A DNA stretch of 64,000 nucleotides from JACVRW01 sp963757815. Lineage in GTDB: Bacteria > Actinomycetota > Thermoleophilia > Solirubrobacterales > Thermoleophilaceae. The stretch is taken from assembly GCA_963757815.1 (NCBI GenBank), contig CAVWSN010000037.1, positions 130,735 through 194,734 on the forward strand, read 5' to 3'. Below the pieces are notes generated by a model that was not told the origin of the DNA, made no database searches, and saw only the letters and a program-made list of their open reading frames with translations. The position numbers and the translations under genes were made by a program. Below are positions 1 to 9,322 of the stretch, in pieces. Numbering within the stretch: position 1 is the first letter of the stretch; each line of letters opens with the position of its first letter.

Positions 1-565
1 TGTGCACCCCGAGCATCGCGGGCAGGGAGGTGGCAAGCGGAACCGTGTCGGACACGGCGAGCTCGACGCTCGTCGCCGCCGCGCCGACCATCACCGCGAG
101 CCAGGAGACGACTGCCACGATGCTCAGGAGCGCGGCTCGGCTGTGAGGGACGGCCTTCACCAGCCCCGCTACCAGCAGGCCGGCGAGCAGTGCTCCGAGG
201 ACACCCATGTTGAGCACGTTCGCCCCGAGCGCCGAGACGCCGCCGTCGGCGAACGCGAAGGCCTGGACGGCGATCACGACGGCCATCACGAGGCACGCGA
301 GCCAGGGGCCGAGGAGAACGGCCGCGAGCGTCGCGCCGAGGAAGTGACCGCTCGTGCCGCCGGCGATTGGAAAGTTGAGCATCTGCGCCGCGAAGATGAA
401 CGCGGCGAGGACGCCGAGCAGCGGCACCCGGGCCTCGTCGAGCTCCACGTTCGCGACGCGCAGCGCGTAGGTCACGGCGGCGATAGCGAGCACGCCGCAG
501 GCAAGCGCTACGCCGCCGCTCAGGAAGCCGTCCGGAATGTGGAGGGCTATCGGAAGATCGAGCAT
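1..565 (-). CDS. cbiM: CbiM-type cobalt/nickel ECF transporter permease (partial, C-terminus off window)
   Basis: Integral membrane substrate-capture subunit of an energy-coupling-factor importer for Co2+ or Ni2+. The visible 188 residues start MLDLPIALHIPDG. The near-N-terminal His-Ile-Pro-Asp-Gly stretch is the metal-binding signature of CbiM/NikM, and hydrophobic segments follow. The gene runs off the left edge just after a conserved Met-Leu-Gly-Val-His motif, so about the last quarter is missing. The ATG at 563-565 lies 26 bases after the Fur-family gene stop, so the two are probably co-transcribed. With the exporter further upstream it makes a metal uptake/efflux locus. Cobalt versus nickel cannot be decided from sequence. 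Confidence 0.88.
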   Translation of the reverse strand, partial: MLDLPIALHIPDGFLSGGVALACGVLAIAAVTYALRVANVELDEARVPLLGVLAAFIFAAQMLNFPIAGGTSGHFLGATLAAVLLGPWLACLVMAVVIAVQAFAFADGGVSALGANVLNMGVLGALLAGLLVAGLVKAVPHSRAALLSIVAVVSWLAVMVGAAATSVELAVSDTVPLATSLPAMLGVH

Positions 566-591
566 GCGCGGTCTCCTCTCTCAGTACGGGC

Positions 592-1056
592 TCAGGACGC
601 CTCGCGGGCGCAATCCGCGCAGAGTCCAAGGATCGGGAAATGGCTAAAGCGCGCCTCGTAGCCGAAGCGCTCCTGGATCAACTCCCGCACCGCATCCATC
701 TCGGACGGCTCGACCGCGAGGACGGCGCTGCAGGAGTCGCACACGAGGTACTCGCGCTCCCGGGCGTCGGCCGGCGCGTAGAGACCCGGGCCGTGGCCGA
801 GATGGCAGTGACGCACCAATCCGACCTGCTGCAGGGTCTCGAGGTTGCGATAGACCGAGGCCAGATCCGAGCGGGGCAGACGTCCCGACAGGCCGTCGGC
901 GACCTGCTCAGCCGAGATCGGCGCGTCGGCCGCGTACAGCGCCTCGAGCACGAGGCGCCGGGCCGCGGAGATCCGCAGGCCCTTCGAGCGCAGTATGTCC
1001 ACGGCGGCTTCGACGTCGTGCGCTGCGAGCGAAGGACCTGAAAGCGGAGCGGTCAT
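592..1056 (-). CDS. Fur-family metalloregulator (Zur/Nur-like)
   Basis: A 154-residue Fur-superfamily repressor. An N-terminal winged helix (about residues 20-90) contains the typical SVYRNLETL recognition segment. The C-terminal dimer/metal domain has two CxxC pairs (C106/C109 and C146/C149) that form the structural zinc site. It sits between a Ni/Co exporter and a CbiM importer, so nickel, cobalt or zinc sensing is more likely than iron. A perfect 14-bp palindrome lies about 40 bases upstream of the start, suggesting autoregulation. The metal specificity is inferred from context only. Confidence 0.9.
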   Translation of the reverse strand: MTAPLSGPSLAAHDVEAAVDILRSKGLRISAARRLVLEALYAADAPISAEQVADGLSGRLPRSDLASVYRNLETLQQVGLVRHCHLGHGPGLYAPADAREREYLVCDSCSAVLAVEPSEMDAVRELIQERFGYEARFSHFPILGLCADCAREAS

Positions 1057-1091
1057 TTCAATGAGGCCTTGCGCCGCGGAGCTTCGATCGG

Positions 1092-1113
1092 ATCACTCGC
1101 AACTGCGAGCGAT
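1092..1113. promoter_or_regulatory. Palindromic operator candidate upstream of the Fur-family gene
   Basis: The core CTCGCAACTGCGAG at 1096-1109 is two 6-bp inverted arms around AC. Flanking ATC/GAT extend the symmetry to 22 bp with one mismatch. It sits between the exporter stop (1114) and the regulator start (1056). A related TCGCA-N2-TGCGA site occurs at 5421-5432 in front of the first gene of the same metal locus, so it is a candidate binding site for the Fur-family protein. Confidence 0.55.
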
Positions 1114-2526
1114 TCACACAACGCCTGGAATGGCGTTGGCGGTGAGGAGGCAGCCCACTCCGACGATGACGACCGCGGAGGCCGCCGGCAGCGCGGCCAC
1201 CACGCGGCTCAGGCCGCGGCCCCCGGCGCTCCCGAGCCGCGGGAGCACCTTGCGCGCGTAGACCACGGCCAGCCCGAGGGCGGTGAGGGTGCCCGCGAGG
1301 CCGAGGCTGAAGGCCACGATCAGGAGCAGGCCGAGCGCCACCTCATGCTGTGAGATCGCGCCGAGCAGGACCACGAGCGCCGACGGGCACGGGATGATTC
1401 CGGCCGCCGCGCCGAGCCCGATCAGGCTGCGCTTGCTGACGGTGTGGTCGTCCGCATGCCCGTGGTCGTGGTCATGGCCGTGGTGGTGGTGGTGACCGTG
1501 ACCGTGCCCGTGACCGTGATCGTGATGATGGTGCGCCCAGCGCACCCGCGACCGCAGGACCCCGAAGCCGATCGCCACCACGAGCGCTCCCGAGACCAGG
1601 TTCAGCCAGGGGTAGAGGTCCTCCGGCAGCACGTACTGCGACAGCGCGAGCGTCACGAAGCCGAGCATGAACACGCCGATCGTGTGCGCGACGGTCACCG
1701 TCGCGCCGAGGGCCACCGCGTGCCGCGGCTTGCCCTTCGTGCCGACCAGATAGGCGGCGACCATCGCCTTGCCGTGCCCGGGCGATAGGGCGTGCACGGC
1801 GCCCCAGCCGAACGCCGCCAGAAGCAGGATGAACAGCACCCCCTCGCCGGCCGCCCCCCGCTCGAAGAGCCCGGCGAACCCGTCGCTGCCGCCGCGGCTC
1901 GTCGTGACGCGCTCGCCGCCCTCGGAGCGCGGCGCCACCAGCGAGCCGTCACCAGGCGCAACCGAGAACGAGGCCTTCCGCCGGTCGGGTGGGCTGCTCA
2001 GGAGGTCCTCGGGATAGCGGCGGAGCCCGTTCGTGGGATCGCCGCTCGGCGCCTGCGTGCGCACGGCCGTGCCCTCGCCGGGCGCAGCCACGATCGCCTT
2101 CCAGCCGACCCGGTCGGCGTAGGTGTCGTCCTCGAGCGACACCCGCCTGGGCTTGTTCACCTCGGCCCGCAGACGGACTTCCAGCCGTGTCGTCTTCAGG
2201 CCACCCGCGCCGGCAGGAAAGCTCAGCCTCGGCTCGCCGAGCATGCGAAGCTCGGCGGCCCGGCCGTCGACGCGAAGCGCGAGCCCGCTCTCCACCTCGG
2301 CGAGCTTGCGCTCGAGCAGCTCCGCGCGCGGCACGCCCCGCTCCTGCACCGTCGGGACCTCCGCCTGGTCGAGGACGTAGCGGACGTCCACCCGGTCGTC
2401 GGATATCGAGACCGTGGACACGTGGTTGATCGAGAAGTTCCCGAGCGGGTGTGCCTGCGCGCTGGGAGCGGCAAGGGCCAGGACGGCCGCGGCGATCACG
2501 GCCAGGATGGTCACGCGCACCTTCAT
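1114..2526 (-). CDS. NicO/RcnA-type nickel/cobalt efflux protein with His-rich loop
   Basis: A 470-residue protein with a signal peptide (residues 1-25, ending SAQAHP), an extracytoplasmic N-terminal domain of about 200 residues, then six or so membrane segments. A cytoplasmic-type loop near residues 330-362 is almost entirely His, Asp and Gly, as in RcnA/NicO metal exporters. Membrane motifs such as HALSPGHGKAMVAAYLVG and GIIPCPSALVVLL are characteristic of the family. The start codon overlaps the TPR gene stop by 4 bases (ATGA), so translation is coupled. Probable role: export of Ni2+/Co2+ across the cytoplasmic membrane. Confidence 0.9.
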   Translation of the reverse strand: MKVRVTILAVIAAAVLALAAPSAQAHPLGNFSINHVSTVSISDDRVDVRYVLDQAEVPTVQERGVPRAELLERKLAEVESGLALRVDGRAAELRMLGEPRLSFPAGAGGLKTTRLEVRLRAEVNKPRRVSLEDDTYADRVGWKAIVAAPGEGTAVRTQAPSGDPTNGLRRYPEDLLSSPPDRRKASFSVAPGDGSLVAPRSEGGERVTTSRGGSDGFAGLFERGAAGEGVLFILLLAAFGWGAVHALSPGHGKAMVAAYLVGTKGKPRHAVALGATVTVAHTIGVFMLGFVTLALSQYVLPEDLYPWLNLVSGALVVAIGFGVLRSRVRWAHHHHDHGHGHGHGHHHHHGHDHDHGHADDHTVSKRSLIGLGAAAGIIPCPSALVVLLGAISQHEVALGLLLIVAFSLGLAGTLTALGLAVVYARKVLPRLGSAGGRGLSRVVAALPAASAVVIVGVGCLLTANAIPGVV

Positions 2527-3755
2527 CGGAGTCCCTCCTCGAGCAGCGCCGCCGCCGACGGCGACAATGCAGCCCGGCCGCGCCGGGCGAGCTCGTAGTG
2601 GCGCTCTGCCTGTCCGCTCCGCCCGGCTCGCTCGAGCGCGATGGCGGCGTGCAGGTTGAAGAGCGGGTCACGCGAGCCGGTGGCAAGCGCCCGGCGTGCC
2701 CAGCGCACGGCAGCGTCGGCATCGCCGGCGCGCACATGTGCCCAGCCGAGCGCGTGCGCGGAGCGGATGCTCGGCGCTCGCTCCCAGACGCGCCGGCCCA
2801 ACACCACCGCGCGCTGAGGATTGCCGTAGTCGGCCTCGAACAGCACGCTCTCCGCGTCCGGCTCGGTCGCTGCCGCGGCGTAGAGCTGCTGCTGGGCGCG
2901 TGCGCCCTCGAGCGCCGCGGCGGCCGCCTCCGGCCGGTCAAGCTCCCGCTCGACCTGGGCGAGCAGGGTCAGCGTGCCGATGAGCGGGAGTCTCTCGGCA
3001 GCGCGACGCAGGCGAGCGGCGGCTCTCCCCAGATCGCCGCTCGCCGCGTCGGCGCGCGCGAGACCGACCATGCCGGCCGGGTAGCCGGGCAGTGATCGGA
3101 GCGCAGCTGTGTAGGCGAGCCGCGCGGCACCGGTTCGCCCTCGCTGAAGCTCGATGTCGCCGAGCAGCACCTGGACGTAGGCGAGGTTCTCGGGCGCGCC
3201 GGCACCGGCGGACGCGGCCAGCCGCATCGCCTCGACCGCACCGTCGAGGTCCCCCCGGAGCTCCCGGTAGTAGGACACCCGCGAGTAGGACGTGAGGTTG
3301 GGCTTGAGGTCGAGCAGGCGCTGGAGCGTGCGCTCGGCGGCGTCGTAGCGCCCCAGCTCGATCTGGGCGTCGGCGATGACGGGGTAAGGGCTCACGAGCT
3401 CGGGCATGAGGCGGCGCGCTTCGAGCCCGAGGCGCAGCTGCTCGCCGAAGTCATGGCGCAGGCCGGCGAGCTCGCCGGCGCCGAGCAGAGCGTCGACGTT
3501 GCGGGGGTCCCTCCGGAGCGCGGCATCGAAGCTGCGCTCGGCGCGGTCGTAGTTGCCGGGATCGCCGTTGTCGCGGGCCTTCTGAAGATAGGTGTCGCCG
3601 AGCGACACGAAGTCGGCGGCGCTGACGGCGCCGCCTGAGCTCTCCGGCAGCTCGACCTCGCGGCCGCCTCCGAACGAGAGGAGCAGAGCGAGCGTGAGGC
3701 CGAAGGCGACGAGCGGCACCAGAAGCTTGAGGAGATGTGGTCGGATCGCTGTCAT
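2523..3755 (-). CDS. Membrane-anchored TPR-repeat protein
   Basis: A 410-residue protein. A single N-terminal membrane segment (about residues 8-26) is followed by Gly-Gly-Gly and then about nine degenerate tetratricopeptide repeats rich in Ala, Leu, Arg and paired aromatic/Gly positions (for example AERTLQRLLDLKPN). TPR solenoids bind other proteins. The partner is unknown, but the gene lies between the DUF4331 gene and the metal exporter and overlaps the latter by 4 bases, so it probably serves the same envelope function. No catalytic domain is visible. Confidence 0.85.
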   Translation of the reverse strand: MTAIRPHLLKLLVPLVAFGLTLALLLSFGGGREVELPESSGGAVSAADFVSLGDTYLQKARDNGDPGNYDRAERSFDAALRRDPRNVDALLGAGELAGLRHDFGEQLRLGLEARRLMPELVSPYPVIADAQIELGRYDAAERTLQRLLDLKPNLTSYSRVSYYRELRGDLDGAVEAMRLAASAGAGAPENLAYVQVLLGDIELQRGRTGAARLAYTAALRSLPGYPAGMVGLARADAASGDLGRAAARLRRAAERLPLIGTLTLLAQVERELDRPEAAAAALEGARAQQQLYAAAATEPDAESVLFEADYGNPQRAVVLGRRVWERAPSIRSAHALGWAHVRAGDADAAVRWARRALATGSRDPLFNLHAAIALERAGRSGQAERHYELARRGRAALSPSAAALLEEGLR

Positions 3756-3792
3756 TTGGGTGTGGGGAGATCGGGGAGATGGGCGGGTGGCG

Positions 3793-3836
3793 TCTCGGCC
3801 GCCCGCCCGCCGGAGGGGCGGGCGGGCAGGCCGAGA
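3793..3836. terminator. Strong GC hairpin between the DUF4331 and TPR genes
   Basis: TCTCGGCC and a CCCGCCCGCC arm pair with GGGCGGGCGGG and GGCCGAGA around a GGAG loop, giving a stem close to 20 bp. There is no T-run on the minus-strand side. In the 92-base gap it could attenuate expression of the downstream TPR-exporter genes or stabilise the upstream mRNA. Confidence 0.5.
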
Positions 3837-3847
3837 GCCGGGGGTGT

Positions 3848-5294
3848 TTACGGCGTCGGCGGCTGCGGCACTGGTGCGTGCTGCGGCTCGATCCGCTTGA
3901 GCGTGCTGTTGAACCCGTCGTTGGCGAGGCCGACGTACGGGAACTGAGCCCGGAACGCCTTGTCGTTCCGGTCGACGCCGTCCCCGAGCGGGATGTTCTT
4001 CGGGGGCGACAGCAGAGCGCCCGCGATCACGCGGAGCTCGATGTCGACGACGTCGTCGGTCAGACGCCGGCCGTTCGGGAACCCGGCGAGGTCACCCGCC
4101 AGGACGCCGAACCGGTTCGGATTGGCCGACGGCGCAACGCCCAGGTTCAGCTTGAGCGTGTCGGCCGCAGCCGGGTTCTTGCCGATCTGAGTCAGCCCGG
4201 GCACGCCGGTAAGGAGCGCCTGGACGATGTCAGTCCGGTTGTTCTCCTGGATGCCGAGGCCGAACAGCGCGTTCAGGATGCGCGCCGGCTCCGGGTTCAG
4301 AGCGAACTTGCCGAAGTTCTTCGCGTCGTTCGCGGGCGACGTCGCGTTGAACTTGTCCTTCATGCCGATCGGGATGATCACCTCGTTGATGAGGGGATTG
4401 CCCAGCCGGCTGACCTGCACGTAACCGTCGTCCTTCGAGCGCTTCCCGCGCTTGCCCGACGCGAAGACGGAGCCGCGCTTGCGCTCGGTGGTCGACCACA
4501 CGCCGACGACTGCGTTGCCGGCCTTCATGTCGGCCACCTGCTTGCCGTCACGCGTGACTTCGCGCTCCGGCACCTGCAGCACGAACGACTTGGTGTTGTA
4601 GCCCGCCACGTCGTCCTTGCCGCCGCCCTGGTTGCCTAGGCCGATCATCGGACGGCCGGGCTTGTCGATGTTGATCCCGTCGAAGATCGAACCGAGATCG
4701 ACGAAGAACGCATCGTCCGCGGGCGTGACGATCGTCTTGCCGCCGCCCTTCAGCGGGGTGACTCCACCGGCCTCCACGTTGGCGAAGTTCGGGATCGTCT
4801 TCGGACCGACGTTGTCCGGCACCACCGGCGCGTCGTTGGCGATGCGCTTGGAGGCGACGAGCTTGCGGTCCTTGTTGTAGGTCTCCTTGTAGAGGTCGTA
4901 GGTCTGGACGAGGTTGATGTCCGGATCGTTGACCGAGTCGACCGTCGGGGCCGCGTACAGGAACGAGTTGGGGTTGCGGAACCGGGTCTTGAAGTCCCAG
5001 CGGTACGCAACGTCCTCGTATCCGTCGCCCGTGTTGTCGATCTTGACGTAGTACCGGGCGTTCTCATCCAGCGGATAGAAATTCGGTCCGCCGGCGGGAT
5101 CCGCGAGCGGGATCCAGTTGGCCACGACCGTCAGGCTGCCCGTGGGCGTCAGGCGCCGTGTAGGCCCAGACGTCCGTGTTGTCCGCGGTCGGATCCTTCA
5201 GGATCCTCGGCGCTTCGCGGTGACTCGAGCCGATGCTCAAAGGCACCGCCACCGCCACGGCCAGGAGGGCCGCGAGAAACGAGAGCCACTTCAT
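3848..5294 (-). CDS. DUF4331 family secreted protein (single frameshift near 5145)
   Basis: The N-terminal part (ATG at 5292-5294) has a signal peptide and the hallmark SSHREAP...DPTADNTDVWAYTAPDA. At about 5141-5150 the frame slips by one base in a GCCC run. The other frame then continues with SLTVVANWIPLADPAGGPNFYPLD and more than 400 residues typical of DUF4331. With one C removed the product is about 480 residues, normal for the family, so this is either sequencing error or a very recent mutation. The function is unknown. The family often occurs beside TPR and Ni/Co exporter genes, as here. It is probably the first gene of the minus-strand metal locus. Confidence 0.85.
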
Positions 5295-5420
5295 GTAGAG
5301 CTCCTCAGTGATGGTTTGGGCCAGGGGGTCTTCCCGGCACTCACTGAGCGGTCATTCGTGCTGACCCGTGAGTCGGATCACACATGGACTTCCTGCAAAT
5401 CACCACTATCTGCGCCTGAG

Positions 5421-5447
5421 TCGCAAGTGCGAGCGGCTCGCAATTGA
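5421..5447. promoter_or_regulatory. Second Fur-type palindrome candidate, upstream of the DUF4331 gene
   Basis: TCGCAAGTGCGA (5421-5432) has 5-bp inverted arms. It is followed at 5437 by a further half-site, CTCGCAATTG. The core matches the palindrome in front of the Fur-family gene (TCGCAACTGCGA) in 11 of 12 positions. It lies 127 bases before the DUF4331 start and 70 bases before the divergent RsbW-like gene. Confidence 0.5.
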
Positions 5448-5516
5448 AATGTTCCGGCGATCCGCGCGTCCAACTCGGGCGTAAGACTTCGCAGAAGGCG
5501 TCGTTTGGACCTGTAG

Positions 5517-5912
5517 ATGGCCGATTTCACTCCCCGAGAGCACTCGATCAGCGCCGACGTCTCGCGTCTCAAGGAGGCGCGCGACTTCGCCGAGCGAGCG
5601 GCCCGCGAGTTCGGCCTCGGCGAGGAGGACAGCTACCAGGTCAAGCTGGCGATCAGCGAGGCGGTCACGAACGCGATCCAGCACGGCTCGTCCTCGCCCA
5701 CCGATCCGATCAGGATCGTCGTGGCCGAGGAGGCCGGAGCGCTCGTGTTCGAGGTGATCGACACGGGGCGCTTCCGTCCCCGCGTCCGGCGCGGTGTCCT
5801 TCCCGAGTCCGGCCGCGGCCTCGAGTTCATGCGCCTGCTCATGGACGAGGTGGATCTCCGGCCGGGCCTGACGGGGACGCTCCTGCGCATCTCGAAGCGG
5901 CCGGCCATCTGA
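5517..5912 (+). CDS. RsbW-like ATP-binding regulator (anti-sigma serine kinase)
   Basis: A 131-residue GHKL-type ATPase domain. The N-box EAVTNAIQHG is at about residues 48-57, then the DTG motif, and a glycine-rich GRGLEFM lid. In Bacillus and actinobacteria such stand-alone HATPase_c_2 proteins bind or phosphorylate anti-anti-sigma factors and hold alternative sigma factors inactive. No STAS partner is adjacent. Two SigB/F-type sigma factors are encoded elsewhere in the window (28.5 and 53.8 kb), but a link to them is speculation. Confidence 0.85.
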   Translation: MADFTPREHSISADVSRLKEARDFAERAAREFGLGEEDSYQVKLAISEAVTNAIQHGSSSPTDPIRIVVAEEAGALVFEVIDTGRFRPRVRRGVLPESGRGLEFMRLLMDEVDLRPGLTGTLLRISKRPAI

Positions 5913-6079
5913 GCTGTGGAGCCCCGACGGCGGCCATTCGCCGCCGAAAGAGGACGACCGCCGGGCGAAACCTTCGCTACGGGAGGTCGTCACCGGCCGT
6001 CGCCGGGGCAGAGCTAGATTCGCCGCGCCGCCGCCGGCTCCTCCCGTGACCGGCGAAGCCAGTATTACTATGGCCGCCC

Positions 6080-6445
6080 GTGCGCCGTCCGCTCGTCATT
6101 GCCTGCGCCGCTGCCGCCGGCCTGCTCGCCGCATGCGGCGGCGAGATCGAGGTCCCGGAGGACGAGCCTGTCGCCCACCGCGGCGCGGTCCTATTCAATG
6201 AACGCTGCTCGGGCTGCCACTCGATCGACGCGGCCAACGCCTACGGCTCGAAGCCGGAGGGCCAGCTGCAGGGCGGCGAGCGCACGAACGGGCCGAACTT
6301 CAACGTCCGCAAGGTGAGCCGCGACGACGCCCTGTTCGCCATCCGCAACGGCGGCTTCTCGGGGGCGATCATGCCCGCGAACATCGTGGTCGGCGAGGAC
6401 GCCGAGGAGGTGGCGGACTTCCTCGCTGAGTACTCGGGCAAGTAA
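6080..6445 (+). CDS. Cytochrome c lipoprotein
   Basis: A 121-residue class I c-type cytochrome. The signal sequence ends in a lipobox (LLAAC, Cys19), so it is probably anchored to the outer face of the cytoplasmic membrane. The haem motif CSGCH is at residues 43-47, and the likely axial Met is in GAIMPANIV near residue 98. It would carry electrons in the cell envelope. Its start is GTG. It lies 20 bases before serS, with no evident functional link. Confidence 0.88.
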   Translation: MRRPLVIACAAAAGLLAACGGEIEVPEDEPVAHRGAVLFNERCSGCHSIDAANAYGSKPEGQLQGGERTNGPNFNVRKVSRDDALFAIRNGGFSGAIMPANIVVGEDAEEVADFLAEYSGK

Positions 6446-6465
6446 GGCGAGGGCGAGACCCCGCC

Positions 6466-7740
6466 GTGCTCGACCTGAGACAGATCCGGGAGGACCCCGG
6501 CCCCGCGCGCGACGCGCTCGCGCGGCGCGGGGTCGACACGGCGGTCCTCGACGAAGCGCTCGAGCTCGACGAGCGCCGCCGGGAGCTGCTCCCGGAGCTC
6601 GAGGAGCTCCGCCGGCGCAAGAACGAGGCCTCCAAGCGGATCGGCGAGCTCCAGCGCTCGGATGAGGACGCCTCCGAGGCGATCGCCGAGGTGCGCAGTG
6701 CCTCCGGCCGGGAGAAGGAGCTCGCCGAGGAGCTGAGGTCGGTTGAGGAGGGCCGCGCGGCGGCGCTCGCGGCGCTCCCCAACCTGCCGGACCCGAGCGC
6801 ACCGCCCGCCGATGAGGTGCTGCGCGTGGTCGGCGATCCGGGCGCGGAGGGACGCGACCATGTCGAGCTGCTCGGCGACCTGGTCGACCTCGAGGCGGGG
6901 GCCCGCGTGGCCGGCTCGCGCTTCGTGTATCTCAAGGGTCCCGTCGTGAGGCTGCAGTTCGCACTCGTCCAATGGGCACTCGAGCTCCTGGAGGAGAAGG
7001 GCTTCAGCCCGGTCGTGCCGCCCGTGCTGGTCCGCGAGCAGGCGCTCTTCGGCACGGGCATGCTGCCCGACACCGAGCAGCAGATCTACCTCGTCCCCGA
7101 CGACGACCTGTACCTGGCCGGCACCTCGGAGGTGCCGCTCGCGTCGCTTCACGGAGGCGAGATCCTCGGACCAGGGGAGCTGCCGCTCCGCTACGCGGGC
7201 GTCTCCACCTGCTTCCGCCGTGAGGCGGGCGCGGCGGGCAAGGACGCGCGCGGGATCTTCCGCGTGCACCAATTCGACAAGGTCGAGATGTTCTCGTTCG
7301 TCGAGCCCGATGCGTCCGTCGAGGAGCACGAGCGCCTGCTCTCGATAGAGGAGGAGATCCTCGGCGCGCTCGAGCTGCCCTACCGCGTTGTCAACATCGC
7401 CGTGGACGACCTGGGCGCGTCGGCGGCCAAGAAGTACGACCTCGAGGCGTGGCTGCCGGGGCAGGGACGCTTCCGCGAGCTGACCTCCACCTCCAACACG
7501 ACCGACTTCCAGGCCCGCCGCCTCGACATCCGCCAACGCCCGGCCGAGGGCGAGGCGCCCCGCCACGTCCACACGCTCAACGGCACCGCGGTGGCCGTGG
7601 GGCGCACGATCATCGCGATCGCCGAGAACCACCAGCGCGACGACGGGACGGTCGAGATCCCGGCGGTGCTGCACCCGTTCGGGGCGCCCGCGGAGATTCA
7701 GGCGGGCGCCGGCGCCGGGACGTCCGGTTCGTCCGCATAA
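6466..7740 (+). CDS. serS: Seryl-tRNA synthetase
   Basis: A 424-residue class II aminoacyl-tRNA synthetase that charges tRNA-Ser. The N-terminal antiparallel coiled-coil arm (residues about 25-110, rich in Glu/Arg/Leu) binds the long variable arm of tRNA-Ser. The catalytic core has the TSEVPL serine site, the motif 2 FRREAGAAGKDARGIFRVHQF and the SNTTDFQARR region. The start is GTG at 6466. The 3' end overlaps the convergent MFS gene by 43 bases. This essential gene is intact, in contrast to many frameshifted neighbours. A tRNA-Ser gene lies 1.6 kb downstream. Confidence 0.96.
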   Translation: MLDLRQIREDPGPARDALARRGVDTAVLDEALELDERRRELLPELEELRRRKNEASKRIGELQRSDEDASEAIAEVRSASGREKELAEELRSVEEGRAAALAALPNLPDPSAPPADEVLRVVGDPGAEGRDHVELLGDLVDLEAGARVAGSRFVYLKGPVVRLQFALVQWALELLEEKGFSPVVPPVLVREQALFGTGMLPDTEQQIYLVPDDDLYLAGTSEVPLASLHGGEILGPGELPLRYAGVSTCFRREAGAAGKDARGIFRVHQFDKVEMFSFVEPDASVEEHERLLSIEEEILGALELPYRVVNIAVDDLGASAAKKYDLEAWLPGQGRFRELTSTSNTTDFQARRLDIRQRPAEGEAPRHVHTLNGTAVAVGRTIIAIAENHQRDDGTVEIPAVLHPFGAPAEIQAGAGAGTSGSSA

Positions 7741-9271
7741 CGCGTCCGGCGCAGGATCAGAAAGGCGACGACTGAGGCGAGCAGCAGGACGGCGCCGCAG
7801 ACCCAGAACGCCGCCGCGATGCCGTCGGTGATCGAGTCGCGCGCGCCTTCGAGGATCGTCCGGGAGTCCGCGCCCGACGTGCCCTGGAGAATCTCGGCGC
7901 GGTCGGACGGGTCCTCCGCCAGGATCCTCTCGGTGCGCTCGACCTTGGCCTCCGACTCGCCGAGCCCGAGCAGGAGGTCGCTCAGGCGGTCGTCCTGGAC
8001 GGTGGCCACGATCGTGCCGAGGATCGCGATGCCCATGGTGGCACCGACCTGGCGCACCGTCTGGATCGTGCCCGACGCCTGGCCGCGAAGCCGAACCGGC
8101 GCCGAGCTCATCGCATCCGTGTTGGTGGGGCTCATCACCATCCCGATGCCGGCGCCGATCAGGACGTAGCCCGGCACGAGCAGCCCGTATTCGAACTCGT
8201 GGAGCAACGCGGCGGTCAGTCCGAAGCCGATGGCGGCGACGAGGGTTCCGCCTGCTACGAGCCCGCGCGGACCGGCCCGGTCGTAGATCCGCCCCGCGAC
8301 GGGTGCCGCCACGAGCAGCGGCAACGTGATCGGAAGCATCGCGAGACCGGCCTCGATCGGCGAGAAGCCGAGCATGTCCTGGGCGTAGATCGCGCCGAAG
8401 ATCGTGAGGGAGATCAGGGCTGAACTGGGCCATGAAGAGGACGAGCGTGTCGCCTCTGAAGTTGCGAACCGCGAACAGCCGCAGTTCCACGAGTGGCGCG
8501 CTCGCTCGCAGCTCGATCAGCACGAAGAGGGCGAGCAGCACAACGCCGAGGCCGAGCAGGACGAGCGTGCGCGCCGAGCCCCAGCCCCAGTTGCTGGCCT
8601 CCATGAGCGCGAGAACGAGCGCCGTGAGCCCGGGCACGAGTGTCACGAAGCCGGGGAAGTCGAAGGGCTGGCGGCCCTCGACACGGCCCTCCGGCCTCGT
8701 CCACAGCACCATCGCGATGGTCGCGACGCCCAGAGGCAGGTTGATCCAGAAGACCCAGCGCCAGTCGAGCGACTCGGTCAAGAGCCCGCCGATGAGCGGG
8801 CCCGAGCGACAGGAAGATCATCGAGAACCCGGCGTAGATTCCCATCGCCTTGCCGCGCTCGTCGACGCCGAATGTGTTGACGACGATCGTCGCGGTGGGC
8901 GGGATCATCAGCGCCGCTCCGATGCCCTGGAGAGCGCGAGCGCCGATCAGCCACGCGCCCGACGGCGCGAGGCCACACAGCGCGGAGCAGATGACGAACG
9001 CGGCCACTCCCCCGATCAGGACGCCGACGCGGTTGAACATGTCGGAGATCCGCCCGGCAACACCCACGAACACGGCGAGGGCGAGCAGGAAGGCGTTCAC
9101 GACCCACTGCAGCTCGGTCTGGCCCAGGTCGAGGTCGGCCTGGATCGACGGCAGGGCGACGCTCACGACCGTCGAGTCGAGCATCATCATCGACAGCGTC
9201 CCCGTCATGGCGGCGAGGATCCACCAGCGCCGCGCAGGGCCGGTCGCGGCCATGGCCGGAGTCTCGCGCAC
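7698..9271 (-). CDS. MFS drug-efflux transporter, DHA2/EmrB type (two frameshifts)
   Basis: Three consecutive pieces in different frames join into one 14-helix MFS pump of about 525 residues. The first (ATG near 9271) runs through MLDSTVVSVALPSIQ and ARALQGIGAALMIP. A slip in GGGCCC at about 8798-8803 leads to LIGGLLTESLDWRWVFWINLP, and a second slip at about 8421-8424 to FGAIYAQDMLGFSPIEAGLAMLP and the C-terminus. Motif C-like and the DWRWVFWINLP signature identify the DHA2 family, which exports drugs by proton antiport. Each break is a single extra base, so sequencing error is as likely as gene death. Confidence 0.82.
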
Positions 9272-9322
9272 CTACGGGCCGGCGGGCAACCCGGTCCGCG
9301 CGGCCTAGGATTCAGACCGCCC

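Noticed and set aside
566..591. Cobalamin riboswitch before cbiM
   Set aside because: The gap to the upstream gene is only 26 bases, too short for a riboswitch.
1096..1109. Classical Streptomyces Nur box or mycobacterial Zur box
   Set aside because: The palindrome has GC-rich TCGCA arms and 2-bp centre, which differ in sequence and spacing from both known boxes.
1444..1788. Val-rich open frame on the plus strand across the exporter
   Set aside because: It is the antisense reading of the His-rich loop. The minus-strand exporter has clear family motifs.
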